Positions 10,601 to 23,062 of a stretch of DNA of 64,000 bases are shown here, in pieces (position 1 is the stretch's first letter; each line of letters starts with the position of its first letter). This stretch comes from Oxytricha trifallax (Eukaryota > Ciliophora > Spirotrichea > Sporadotrichida > Oxytrichidae). Location: contig ARYC01000102.1 of the NCBI GenBank assembly GCA_000711775.1, positions 1-64,000 of the forward strand. Direction: 5' to 3'. The notes under the pieces are model-generated. The model saw only the letters and a program-made list of their open reading frames with translations, made no database searches and was not told the DNA's origin. The position numbers and the translations under genes were made by a program.

Positions 10601-13600
10601 AAGAGTGATGGAAAGACTAAGAAATAAAAACACATGCTTGATTCGAAGGAGGAGGTTAAAGAAGGGGATTAATTTATGAACGAAGAAGATGCTTTTTAAT
10701 TTAATGATGATCTATCTACTAATTAAGGAACTATGATTCAACCCGACATGCAAAGAATCTTAGAAATTGTTAACAATGATCAATATCACAGGTTAAATCA
10801 TTAATGATGTATTTATAACAAATTTTTAAGCAAATTGATGTTTAAACTGTATTTTTAAAATCCTCCAATGGACCGAACCCCAGGTAGATTTACTATTAGA
10901 CAATCATAGTAGATAGGGGATTCAAGCGTTACTAACTCTGAAGCAAAGCCAAGAAATTTAAATTAGAGGATGGTTAATTTAGAACCTAGTTCTGCTTACC
11001 AAGACAAAAAGAATCCATAGTCTTCCAGTGCTTTAGTTCTCAAATTATATTTATTAGTACCTTAACAAAATAAAGCATTTATATGTTCTACCATAGCTTA
11101 ACCAAGGTTTAGGATTTGTTGTTGACAATAATTCGCAAATGAGCATAAATCCTACATCTATTTAGCAATAAATTCAAATGATATAACCGAACCAACTTGA
11201 ATTAAGTAGATAAAGATTGTAAGCACAGCAACAATAGCAGTAATAATGCCTAACTTTAAGTACTTGAATATTAAAAAGCATATAATTGCTTATATTTATA
11301 TTACTCCAAGAAAGTCTTCCAGGATCTCAGTTAGAAATCAGTCAGCTCAATCTATTGAGAGAAATTTAGAGTAAATCAATCATCAACACACAATTTCACA
11401 ATAGTAAGCTCAGCAAAACTTCAATTAATAAGTGAGATCAAACAGTAAAAACTCACGAACTAGAATTTAAGAGGAAGAAGTTAAACAAACCTAATCAATA
11501 ACTGACTTTGATGTGAGTTAATTAACTACCATGCATACAAGAAGCGCTTAAAAGAAATAGGAGACTGAAAGAAGTCTCAGTGAAAGTAATAACTCAAGAT
11601 CTCTTAACTAATTCAGATAGCCTACCTTCACACAAAATGAAAATAATCAAATTAGGACAAGCGTATAAAATGGGAATTAACACAGTTAGTCGTCTTAAAT
11701 TCAGGGAGATTTAAGAAATGTAATGAGGTTGAGAAGATTAGATGATTCATAAAATACTCAAAATGAACTCAGATAAAATATTCCAACATAGGGGAATAGA
11801 ATAGCTAACGAAGCCAATTTATTAGTTTTATTCATTTATAATTTTTACAATGCCCATGTTAATCCCCTTGAAGAATAACTTTAAATACCAAATTCTTTGT
11901 CTGAACCTAAAGTTCCCTTCGCTCAGTTTATTCTCTCTGATGAGCAATTAAAGCAAGTTCTGGCATTCAACCCATAAGCTTTGCATAATTTGGCTTAATC
12001 AAGATAAACATCAAGAACTCGTTCACGCAACTAGGAGGAGATTAAATCATAAAATAGTTAAAGCGATTAAGTAAACAGAGGAGAAGGTGTTTGGAGTGTA
12101 CTAAATTGGAATGTTACTGATCTAAGTCATCAATCAAGAAATGGACTTAAATTATTAATTAAAATTTATCTTAAAACCAAATAATTTGACAATTTATTTC
12201 TCATTTTTTACTAGACATATTCGGAAACTAAAATTCTTTTAATAAGAATTTGTGATATTATTTAATAACTCTAGAGAAATTTTATGATTATATTTTTCCA
12301 ATTGATTAATTTAAAGGTAAAATAATACATGATAAATTGTATAGCAAAAATAATGATAAAACTATAATTTATAAATCGTAAAATTCTAAGCGAAATTCAA
12401 TATATAATTTAAACGACATTGTTGATAGATAAAATGCTTAAATTTTATCTTGAATACTACCATAATACTTTGGTTTTTATTATATATTTAAACTTATCAT
12501 CCCGACTAATGCAGTATGTGCAACATTGGGATAACATAAAAACTATATCTTAGCAACAGGAGGTATAAGTTATCAAATTTATATTTTATATAATACTTAG
12601 AATTAATTTATACTCTTAACGACAGAGTAATGCTCCTGAAATTTGATAATTCTACCAAAAGTCTATTATTTTATTATAAAATATATTAAAATGTAAAAAG
12701 ATTAATATTATAAAGTATCGAGATTAAGGAGTTAGATAATAGAATGAACAGGAAAAGAAAAGGTCACTCTTAAATTTAATAATCATTTTTAATTTATATT
12801 TTGCAATAATTTTATAGTAAATATTTGATCACTGCTTGATATACCATGAAGGCTATTTCTATGCTATAGGGGGTGTATTGCACAAATCAATTGAAAGACT
12901 TAACGCTAATTTCAAAAACCCAAGAGCTATTGAAACAGCTGAGTGGGAGCTCATGAAATATCATAAAATAATATAAATGTTATATAATTAAACAATGAAT
13001 AATTTTAAATCTATTATAGTAATTTTAACTTAGGAATCCTAAAAAGGATAATTAATTTTATTAGAATTAATTTACAAATACTAGTAATTATCCTATTTAT
13101 ATTATTTTAGAATACAGCACATAAGCCAGGAGAGAAAATTTTGGAGCCGTTTCCTTAGATGATCAGTTGATTTTGCTCATTGGATCCAGTTCAAATCATA
13201 AAATTATCTTTTATTTAATCTTCATATCTAATCTTTCTATAATCCTTATGTAAAATTCTATTTATTTTCAAAGGAAGCAAACAGAATGTCAATTGAGATA
13301 TCTTTAATAATGTTTTATTTATATTAATTAAATTTGTCTTAATATTTATATTACTTTAATTTTGGAGACAATCAGAGTAAACAACCATTCAAGTGCAATT
13401 GTGCAAAATGTAGCTCTCCCCAGAGATTACAGCCAGACCAAGGCATTTATAGTTTAAAATCTAGAACTTAACAAATCTATTATATATGTAGTGGGAACTT
13501 GCATTGATTTGCTATCCACTACCACTTTTATTAAATGATCTATATACTCCAATTACAACATAAAAGTATTGTTTTATTAAATATTATACTTAAGTGACTA

Positions 13601-14120
13601 GGTATGTGTACGAGAAATTGAAATTAAGTTATGACGAAAGTTTTCCTACTAAGAAAACTGCATAATCCAGACAACTACTGAATATTAATATTGTAAATTA
13701 GTATTGTTTTCCTATTTACTATTTATCTAAATGAGAAAAATTATTTAATAAATGAATAATGTGTTCATAATGGACAATCATCTCTATATTTTTAATATAT
13801 TTAAAGCTATAAACCTAATTTATATATTACTAGTATTAATTTTAAGTTTTTATTTTTTTATATAGAATTTAATTTAAATTATTTTGGGTGGAAAAACATC
13901 TATCAATGATAATGGAGGCGAGTATCTAGATTTAAGAAACAACACTAATCAATTCAAGCCAATTCCTCCTTTCAATTAAATATATATATATTTATTTTAT
14001 GTATTCTAACTTATATCATCTTATTATTCAATTATTCTATTTACTTTAATAATATTTACAATCAATGACTTCACATCCTAAACTTTAAGCTTTAACATTG
14101 GCTCAATATTCTATCAATGA
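7609..14120 (+). CDS. RING/B-box/kelch protein (TRIM-like ubiquitin ligase candidate)
   Basis: Starts MPPESIRRTGQLNN, a Gln/Asn/Ser-rich N-terminus ending in a Ser run. A RING finger follows: CTICICQYDG, then NCGHACCNQCL (8360-8430) and, after an intron or IES, CHVCK (8700-8715). A B-box zinc finger (CQNCDKNKGATVFCQNCEVF, then CNLCKIAHND) is at 8818-8915. Next come coiled-coil and long disordered segments (9000-12160), then kelch-like repeats from about 12490 (ILATGG, FYAIGGV, FGAVSLDDQ, LGGKTS). The family suggests an E3 ubiquitin ligase with a kelch substrate-binding propeller. Numerous introns or IESs are present. With the CAAT-flanked segment 13977-14066 removed, the gene ends FNIGSIFYQ, TGA at 14118-14120. 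A split into two genes cannot be excluded. Confidence 0.65.
13977..14066 (+). other. IES, pointer CAAT
   Basis: CAAT at 13973-13976 and 14063-14066 flanks a 90-bp AT-rich segment. Its removal joins IPPFN to DFTSQTLSFN in frame and leads to a TGA 48 bp later. Confidence 0.55.
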
Positions 14121-14160
14121 TCATTAAAAAAACAAAGAATCTAAGAGAAAATTAGAATAA

Positions 14161-15827
14161 ATGAAGCATGAAATAAAAAATATAGTCAAAACTTACAATC
14201 GTATATTTATTTCATTTACACTATTATATTTTTTTTAAATTAGTCATGAATATAAGTAAAATGTTTATATTCAATATTGCTCTTAACAATTTTATTTCTG
14301 GCATATTATATATAATATTAAGACTCATAGAATTTCTGAGATAGAAAAATGATCTCAAAAGTATGTTAATATCTGATCCTGATGAGTAAATTGCTCAGTA
14401 ACAATTATAAAACTCAATTTTTTAAACATATAAATTTCATTAATTAAATATAGTTATATCTTGTTCTAAACAATATTGACATTCCAGAAATCAAATCAAA
14501 AAAATAATTATATTATATTTATGTTTTTCTAAATAGTACTACGAATAACAAAAAAAGCTAGAAGAGGAGCTTGAAGAGTAAAAACGTTAAGAAGAGCAAG
14601 AATTGGAAAAACGTAAAAAACGTGAAGAAAAAGAGCATTAACGATTGTAGTAACTTTAATAAAAAAATGACGAAAAAAAGAAGCAAAAAGAAGAAAAGCG
14701 AAAACTCAAGGAGCTCAAAATTTAAGAAAAATTAATGGAGAAAGAACGAAAGAGATAAGCTAAAATATAGGAAAAACGAGAGATTGCTATATAGAAATAT
14801 ACTGTATCACTAGAGGAGTAGGGTATGTTTGAAGCTTATGTTTTGTTAAGGTCCACTGAGCTATAGCTTTTGATGGAGGATTAATATGATTTTGTAAAGT
14901 TTATTCTTAAAATTCAAGAACTTAAACCTAAACTCGAAGAAATTGGGATATTAAACATTATTCCAGTCGGCTCCGCTACTAATAAAACCATAAGACGAGA
15001 TTACTTTATGATGGACATTATTATGAATTATAATAAGACAATAATAACACATGACGAAAATAAGGTACTATAAAATCCTGATTAGCAGAGAAGACTTTTC
15101 GATAACATAATTGAAAATTTATCGACAATAATCAAATAGGAATTTACCAGCCCAAATTATTTCGTGAGTAGTGGTTAGCTATACATTGAAAATTAAGGTA
15201 AACCAATCTACGAGGTTTTTAGCGACACTTCTGGTGATGGTATTGAATCCCCTTATTTAGCTTAAGTTAAACTTATAAATACAATTGACCAGACAAAGCT
15301 CAATGCAAGATTCTTTGTTTAAGAACTTCACCAGCATGATACTTTTTACAGCATAAAGCATTGGTTTGATATGCAGAGAACATTAAGAGAGGATGTGAAA
15401 TTTCATGCTGTACAACGCGTACTTAAACAATGGCGATTTTTTCATGATTTAGCAAATTTCCTATATCCTGAGGTGCTGGACAGTGTTTTGTTAATGTGTG
15501 TGAAAAATAAAGAAAGCCTCGATGATTGCCTGGGTGCTTCTATTGTAAGTATTTCTTGGGAGTTTTGAAATGATCAAATTTAATTAACATATTTGTAATC
15601 TTATAACTTCTATCTATAGATAGTTAAAATATTTGAAGAGATAAGTTCCTAAGACTTCTTTCAGAGTGTATTAATTGACTAGACTAAATCAGAAACAGAG
15701 ATTTTCAATTATTTTGCTTCTGTAAGTTCCCTATTTAATAAATTGAAATGCTTAAACTTTTATAAAAAAATAGTGTAATTTAGTATTTTAAAATTAACAA
15801 GGTGAGTCTAAATATAAAAAGATATGA
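14161..15827 (+). CDS. Coiled-coil protein with possible DZF/nucleotidyltransferase-like domain
   Basis: Start uncertain (ATG at 14161 proposed). A strongly charged coiled coil (KKLEEELEEQKRQEEQELEK...) spans 14550-14810. After it comes a globular part with VGSATNKTIRRDYFMMDII (14970-15025), recalling the GS...D.. start of nucleotidyltransferase-fold domains such as the DZF domain of NF45/NF90/ZFR, and a helical part ending LDDCLGAS. An intron (15545-15619, GTAAGT..ATAG) joins GASI to VKIFEEIS. A second intron near 15722-15772 would put the TGA at 15825-15827, overlapping the next gene's ATG; unspliced, TGA is at 15803-15805. The DZF assignment is weak. Confidence 0.5.
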
Positions 15828-18800
15828 GAAAGAGTAAGAAATAATCAAAAGCAATTGATCCAAGTAAATAATCAGTACTTGTCAAATTCTTCAAGCCTTC
15901 ATTACCACAAAATCTAAACCAATCCATTTCTAATCAAATTCATGCCATTGAAACTGAGTCCACTATAATAAAGTATGTATTTATAGCTGATTATACATTT
16001 TTATATCGATGAGATATCTCCATCTAAATTAGTATTAGTGAACGAAAATTAAAAATCTGAGATTCTAATTTAGCCATAAAAAATCCTGAATAGTAAAGAT
16101 TCCAAATCTATCCCTTCTAAAAAGCAGAGATAAAATAAAAATAATGTCAAGAAAGAGTGAAAAGCAAAATCTAAAGGCAAGTAGAAACTTGATATTTATT
16201 CGGATAGTGAGAATGAAAAAAGTTCATAAGAATAAAATGAGTAGTTGGAAAAGAAAATCAGCAAAATGTCACCCACTAAATAGAAAATTATTAAGTGATT
16301 AAATTAGTAGCAGCAAATTAGCAGCACAAGATAAAATGACCAATTAAACTATAAAAATAATTTCAGTTGTACAATAATAAATAACTCATCCAACTTGAGC
16401 TCTATAAAAGCATAATAAAATACAACTCAGATAAAAACTCTTGACTAAGATTGTGCAATTAAAACAGAATTTTCCAATCAATTAACACTGTTCAGTTTAT
16501 TTAACTAAATGACACCCAAAAAGACCAAATTAGAATTAAAAAGAGAGAAACAAATTGAAAAAGCATACCGATAGACTCTTAGCTAATATCATTCTTTTGA
16601 TTGGGATGATCTTAAAGATTTGAAAAGCAATCCTTGTAAGTTTTTCATTTTTTTATCACATTTAATTATAGATAACTTTGTGAACTCAAACATTTTTTGG
16701 TTTCAAGTAAACGCTTCATACTTCCCATTTAAGAGAAATATTGAACTATATTAAGATCCTGCTAAGTTTCTAACATAAATTAGATAAATGACATCATTAG
16801 AGACTATTTAATCTTAAAATTTGAAGTGCGATGAATCCAGATACAATTTATACTAGAGAATAATTCATGAATTTTCATTAAGAACTCAAAATGAATAGGC
16901 TTCAGATTTTCATGAAAAGTTATTTAATAATGGTCAAAATAACAAAATCTCGGATGTAGATAGGCTGCTTTAGTTTATGTCTGTCGAATTAATAAGAACA
17001 GAGAATGAAATTGGAACTTAATTTAATGATCTTGAGATAAGTGTTAATAAATCCTATCATCGATCAATCAATGGGAATTCTATTTTTGATTCACAAGATT
17101 TCATCCTCAAGCTATTTGACAATGAAGATGACAGTTTGGATGAAGAATCTAAAAGTCAGATATTTAGTGATTACAATTCTTTGATATTTAATGATTGGAT
17201 GAATAATCACTCGAAATATCAGTAATATCACAATTAACTACTTCTAGACATGAAGATACCTCATTAAAGGATAAAGGACTATATCAAATACTCTGAAGAG
17301 AAATTTAATAGACAGAGAGAATTGGAGTTTTGGTAGAAGAAAAATGAAATTCTTAAGTAAACTAGGACTTTAGTTTCTTCCCCTATCAAGCCATAGATTA
17401 ATTTGATAACTAGCTCGTTTAGGAAAATTATGCCAAAAGCTATATCTACCATAAAGGAAGAGCAAAAATTACAATCTCCCTAAGTAGAGGTAATGAGTAC
17501 ATCAAAATACAATGATGAAGCTTAGAAGTTTATGCTTTCTTAACAAGTTAACATTCAGAAGTATGGCTGCAAGAGGGCTTTACAAAATATAAAAGTAAAA
17601 TTTCATGTATTATTCAACTTTAGTCTAATGGAGATGAGCAACAAGAGAATTCAGGCTGCGTAATTTGTTGTGGAGAAGATTATGAAGACGACAATCTGAT
17701 TGTTTATTGTGAAGTAAGTTTCTTTTTCATTCTAATCACTAAAGAAATGTGGGTTGCAGGTTCACTAAGTTTGCTATGGCCTTGAAGTTATTCCAGAAGG
17801 AGACTTTATTTGCTAAACTTGTTCTGTATTTGAAGAAGACTCTCATTTAGTGCAATCAAAACCCCAAAACCCCTTAATGAGGTTTATAAGTGCTTTGATT
17901 TGTAGGGAATTTGTTAGGGGTTGGGGGTTATTAATAGGTTTTAATGTGAAATTTATAGTAAATGTATTTAATTTAATCACTCAAAAAGCACTTTAGGATC
18001 ATGTGGTAGAGGTCTGAAGTTTATCTTACTTAACCACAACTTTATCTGCTCTATTTATATGTCTGATCTTGAGTTTGGTTTTATTATTATTGATTCTGCC
18101 ATTTGTTTCATTGATTGAGATACTCTTGTTCTGTCAATAAATTGCTTTATTCTTTGTTTAGCATCCTTCTCACACCTTGTAGAGTAGTAATCGTTGCGAG
18201 GCATATCGCACTTTCTATTATTATTGCTGCTAAAGCCCACACATCCCATTAAAAGTCACCATCTCTCCAGTCTTCTCTTTCTGGATAGTACCCTTGAGTT
18301 CCCATTACAGTTCCAAGCCTTGATACTTCCACTCTTTAGGCTCTATTGAAATCGATTATTGCTACTCTTACTGGTGAGAAGTTTATCATTATATTTTCTG
18401 GCTTCAAATCTCTGTGAACAAACCCTAACTTGTGAAGCTCTTTTATACCTTGTATGGTCTGAGTTGCTATTTATCCAAGCTACTTATGATTTCTTTGATC
18501 TGTAATGAAATCTCTTAGGGTCATTTCATAGAGTGGGAGTCTGAAAGCAACATGATCCTTGGCGAGGAGAACAGCATCTAACTTTATTAAGTATCTACAC
18601 TCTTTGAACTTTGCTTGAGTGAGTACATGATACTCATTTGTAAACTCCATCTAGTATTTATCATCACTTAAGAGATAGTTGAAGGGATACACTTTGTATG
18701 CATACTGATGATCATTGATAACTTTCTTATCAAAGGAGTCTTCTAATATAAGGTAGCTTTAAAGTGAAGTGTCTAGGTCAATTTAGGCAAGAACAGGAAT

Positions 18801-21800
18801 CTTTTTATATTGAATCTTGATCATAATTTTTGTTATTTCAGAGGTCAGTTGGTTGCGTGCCTTCTTAACGTACTCTAACTCTCTAGCTTATTCAGGTACT
18901 ACGACCTTAGAATATTCCCTCGCTTTTCTTTTGTTTAGAAGCTTCAGCTCAACTTCATGATTCTCAACTTCTATATCTTTCTTGTGAGCTTTTAATAGAT
19001 GCTTCTTTAAGTCTCTTGTATGAGAGTATTGCTTATGGCACTCAAAGCAGTCATACTTTCCATCTATTTTATCATGCTTTAAGTATACAGTGGGCTTGGC
19101 TTCTCTATGCTCTTTCATATGCCTATACCAACTAGATTTATGAGCGAAGCTCTCTCTCACACTACTCACAAAAGTATACTTCTACTTCTTCAGTTTGTAT
19201 AGGCATTTCATTAATACCTTTCTCCTCCTCTCTGTCTCCCACACACTTGTTTGCCATTTATTTTCTATTATTAATTTCTATTTTAATAACAGAGACCTCA
19301 AGTGATAGCTCAGGTAGTTCCTTATGAGAGTTCATCTCACAGTTATCACATTTTTTATTGCTGCCAAAGGTAAGTCTCATTTAGTTTTATGGAAGTGCTG
19401 TTGTTTTTCTTAAAATGTTAGCGCTCATATTTAAATTTGAATTTAAAATTATAAAACTGCCTCTATAACTGAGAGCCTATATGAGAGCTTTGCAAGCCTA
19501 CAAGTTTCAAGGGAAGTTTTTAGAGTATTATAGAAGAGATATGAGTGCTTAGAGACGATCAAGCTCTAAATCTGGGTGATAAAGTAACCATTTTTACTAT
19601 CAATAATAAGTTGATTATAGTACGTACTGATTTAGGAGGTGCACCTAATTAAGTACGTACTGCTTTAGGAGGTATTTTGTGATTTTATGATTAAAATTAG
19701 GGTGCTCCTAATTAAGTACTAGCTTTAATTAAAGCTCCTAATTAAGTACTAGCATTTTAGGAGCTGCTCCTAATTAAGTACGCACAAATTTAAATTTAAA
19801 AATATGGAACTATAACAGTAGAAATTGATATCAATCTCTCAAGTTTGAAACAAGTTCTCAAAACCTTCTGCATATCCTGCTAAGAGGTTGACCTTCTATA
19901 GGATGCCCATATTTAATAGTAAGTTTTACAGAGGTATATAATTGAAATCAATAAACTTAAATTTGAATATCATTTCTTAGATCTGTAAACAAGATGGAGT
20001 CAATGAATGATGCAATGAATAGAGGTGCAAGCACAAGAATTGATTCAAAGATTTAGAAGCAAGGAGGATTTGCATCGCTACCTGGTGCAGCAAGGTAATG
20101 AACTCATACTAACTAATCTTGATTATGTAGTTGGTTTGTTTCTACCAACGATGGAAGGTACTAAAATTTCATTTCTAAGAGCAATACTCTGCGAAGAGAA
20201 GAAAGCTTTGAAAACTTAAGATGTGAAGTTTGCAGAGATTCCAAACTATCCAGAAATCTCAGTGACTAACTTATATGATGATGCTATGAATGACCCAGAG
20301 GTTTCGCTGTACCTGCCTACTAAGAAGCAGTTGTCAAATAAACTACCTGAAAGAAACTATTTCTTTGGTCATACTTGCAACAATTAAAGGTGATTACTTG
20401 AAAGAAATTATTCAAGAATCTCATAAGAAAAGGTACAGCATCTCTTCAGAAGATAAGGACAAACAAGGGATCAAGATAAATGAGAGCTGGCTATCAGAGC
20501 TGCAGAAGCACCCTTATATTTCTAGTAAGATTTGTAGCTTAACTCTTTAGAAAAATCTGGAACTGGCATCTTCTTGATGAAGGAATAGAGCAAGCTTCAC
20601 AGAGAGCGAAAGTCGCAGACAAAGTATGAAGTTAGCAAGAGACTTTATTCAATTATTTAGCCTCCAGAGTCGATGAACATAGATGCAGGAGCTGGCAGCA
20701 AGAGAAGAAACTTAGGAGGAGGGAAGCAAGAAATAGAAGAAAAGAAAGAGAAGCCAGCTCCCTCTAAAGAATTCTAAATGTGACTTATATATTCATTAGC
20801 TTAACTCTAAAACTTATTTATATACATTCACTCTCCCTTCTTTCGCACACTTTTAAGCCAATAAATTATCTACTCTCTTGGCTGAGCTTTTAATAAAGTC
20901 AACTGTATCAATAGGTAGGTCATGCATCAAGTGGTAGAGCAGCAGCTTCTTGTAATGGCCTTTTTAATATACCCCAGTAGAACTCAATTCCATTAAACTA
21001 TGGACTGTAAGGTACGTTGAACACTGGTGTTATTCTAAGTTGTTCATAACTCTTCCTTGTTTCTTTAGTCTTATGAACAGAAAGATTATCAACAAACAGT
21101 ATTATCTCTTATTCAGGGTACTTCTCTCTCAGCTGTTCTAAGAACTTTATATACTGCTCTGTCTTAATAGAGCGAGGATGAATAACATAAGTTTCTAAAC
21201 CAGTATCCTCACTAATTTACTCCAAGAATTGCCATTGTTTATACCTTGACTTTCTAGTCATATACTTCTATATTACTATGCCTCTTATACCAAGACTTCT
21301 AGATGAAAGTGTTGAAGGTAAACACAGCCTCGTCAGCATGTATAAACTTAATATTATTCTATTAGGCTCTCTGCATTTAATTATAAATATAATTTAAGTT
21401 GTTGATTGTAAAATGGCAGAGTGAAATCAATCACTCTCTTGATACGATTTACACCTTTGTAAGAGATACCATTTCGTTTATAAATGTTAGCAACAGACTA
21501 TGCAGAGATCTTCAACTCAGGGAACTGGCGGTGAAACATAATAGCTCGTTGGTCAAGAGAGAAGTGAGCCCAATACTTCAAAGTTTTTTCATTAATAAGA
21601 TAGTCAATATGCTTCTATTGAAACTTTGACTTCCTCTAAGGCATTGAATTCAGCTATTATTGCTTTAGTTATACAGCTATAAGGCAGTGGGAGCGAACAG
21701 TTGAAGGACTTCTCTTTAAGAGCAGTGCAATTGACTTATAATTAAGTACAGGTTTGACTTATTCACTGTATATATCACATCCATATCGCAGTTTAAACAC

Positions 21801-23062
21801 TAAATCTATATACTCTTCATCATAAATAGACCCCAAAAGCTTGCTATTTTTGTCTCGCATTTAATTAATAACCCCAACCCCTAACAAATTCCCTACAAAT
21901 CAAAGCACTTATAAACCTCATTAAGGGGTTTTGGGGTTTTGAATGCTCTTTGTGTTCTTTAAAAGGCGGAGTAATGAGGCCCACTCAAACAAAAACATCT
22001 GAAAGAATAGGGGATGATAAGAAAGATAAGAAGGATTAAAATTAACAGCAAAAATCAAGTAAGCCTTTTAAAATAGCTAATCTAATTATTTTAGCTGTAG
22101 TAACTTCTTACTTAAAAAAAGAGAAAGATCTATATAAAAAGAATAAAACATTGAAAAATGAAGGTATTCTTCCCCAAGACTTCTGGAACACATACTATTA
22201 ATGGGTGCATCTTAGCTGCGTCTTCTGGAATATTGAGTTAATTCTGCCTTAAAAAGCCCCAATCAAATTAATTAAATAAAGTGAAAAAAGGTTGAGCTTA
22301 GTTTGTGTGATTTGCTAAAAGAAAGGAGTTGGGGTTTGTATATAGTGCTCCTACAAGAGTTGTCATGTTTCTTTTCATGTTGAGTGTGCTCGTAAAGCCA
22401 AATATTACATGAATTATGATTGTGACACAGAATCAAAGGAAGTATTCTGTTTATCACACAGACCATTTCCTCTCATTTAAGAGATTGAGAAAAACGAAAA
22501 ATAAATATTCGATGAGATTATGACATTTTCTGAATCTTTTGAGCAATCCTTAGCTGATTTTAAGTAACTTAAGAAATGGTCTGACAGAGATCGAAGAGAA
22601 CTATTATAAAATTGCAGGAAAGTCTATTTTTACATGAGAAAATTAAAATGTACTATTTATAAGCAGCCGTAATAATTGCCTGAAAATTTGGAATCTCTTA
22701 ATGATTCAGGTTACTATATAAAAGAAGGAAGATTTTTCGATAGACCTAAGGATTGGACAGTTTTATAATAAATAAAAGGTGCCTTTCCTTGGAAAAGTGT
22801 GATGTTCAAGAATTATAATCGAAGGGATTGTTTTAGAATGTTTAATGAACTGATTCAAAGTGAAGATAGTTTTATTAAAAAGGTTGTCACAGAGAAGTAA
22901 ACTTAATTCAAGAACTAATAAATTTATGTAATTGCTCAATTAAGTTTACATAAACTTGTATAACGAGGTAAAGAAAAGACTTTAAAAGGCTCAATAGAAA
23001 GAAAAGATTCGTTAAGATAAAATTTTCTAGAAGAAGAGATAGTATTGATAAAATACGATTGA
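15824..23062 (+). CDS. PHD + extended-PHD chromatin protein (BRPF/JADE-like), interrupted by TBE-2
   Basis: Starts MRKSKKQSKAIDPSKQ. Introns near 15975-16032 and 17716-17759. A C4HC3 PHD finger begins CVICCGEDYEDDNLIVYC (about 17650) and continues VCYGLEVIPEGDFICQTC up to 17856. TBE-2 follows. After it (from 21942) come CSLCSLKGGVMRPTQ, WVHLSCVFW and CVICQKKGVGVCIQC, the knuckle and second PHD of the BRPF/JADE/AF10 class, which read histone H3 and scaffold acetyltransferases. The PHD-knuckle junction lies exactly at the TBE: without TBE-2 and one AAT, the Cys pair CSLC is formed in frame. C-terminus ends LIKYD, TGA at 23060-23062, but that TGA lies within the palindrome arm (see 23043-24177), so the gene may continue at 24180. 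Confidence 0.82.
17857..17934 (+). repeat. TBE-2 left terminal inverted repeat
   Basis: Matches the right end (21864-21941) in inverted orientation almost perfectly; the outer 17 bp are C4A4 telomere-like. Confidence 0.93.
17979..19257 (-). pseudogene. TBE-2 zinc finger-kinase (57-kDa ORF), frameshifted
   Basis: ATG at 19255-19257 (MANKCVGDREEEKG), TGA at 17979-17981. Zinc-finger part includes CFECHKQYSHTRDLKKHLLK; kinase part ends KQMAESIIIKPNSRSD. Relative to TBE-1 there is one extra base in a GAGAGAGAG run near 19155, breaking the first finger (CEQCERE then out of frame). The second finger, frameshifted in TBE-1, is intact here, so the two copies carry different lesions. Confidence 0.88.
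19590..19800. repeat. TBE-2 spacer iterons
   Basis: At least five imperfect copies of a unit like CTCCTAATTAAGTACTAG, some as inverted pairs with TAGGAGGTGCACC, in the 736-bp spacer between two divergent genes. Equivalent cluster in TBE-1 at 232-362. Likely a promoter or protein-binding array (inference). Confidence 0.65.
19994..20783 (+). pseudogene. TBE-2 22-kDa ORF, frameshifted
   Basis: ATG at 19994 (MESMNDAMNR), TGA at 20781-20783 (ending KPAPSKEFQM). The family has no known function. Conserved blocks shared with TBE-3/4 include RFRSKEDL, GLFLPTMEGTKISFL, IPNYPEISVTNLY and LPTKKQLSNKLPER. One frameshift follows MESMNDAMNR and another follows KLPERNYFFG near 20360; a third is near 20600. 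This copy is decayed. Confidence 0.85.
20793..21860 (-). pseudogene. TBE-2 transposase (42-kDa, DD34E), frameshifted
   Basis: ATG at 21858-21860 (MRDKNSKLLGSIYDEEYIDL), TGA at 20793-20795. IS630/Tc1-mariner superfamily transposase: first catalytic Asp in IHADEAVFTFN, second in LFVDNLSVHKT, Glu in FNGIEFYW, with 34 residues between the last two (DD34E). TAA/TAG codons read as Gln. Frame breaks lie near 21390 (before the first Asp), near 21260 and near 20950, so this copy would not give a full enzyme. In TBEs this protein is thought to help cut DNA during genome rearrangement. Confidence 0.9.

Larger units (their letters stand above)
17857..21941. mobile_element. TBE-2, complete TBE transposon inside the PHD gene
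   Basis: 4085 bp. Both ends carry about 78-bp inverted repeats starting CAAAACCCCAAAACCCC, and AAT is duplicated at 17854-17856 and 21942-21944. Content in order: zinc finger-kinase (-), divergent spacer, 22-kDa gene (+), DD34E transposase (-). Length and gene order match the known Oxytricha TBE1 type of about 4.1 kb. All three genes show frameshifts, so this copy seems non-coding or decaying. It sits in a coding region and must be removed precisely during macronuclear development. Confidence 0.95.

Noticed and set aside
14065-14160. ATG at 14065 (MTSHPKLQ) as start of the coiled-coil gene
   Set aside because: The other frame here continues the kelch gene through a CAAT pointer junction to its TGA at 14118-14120, which fits better.
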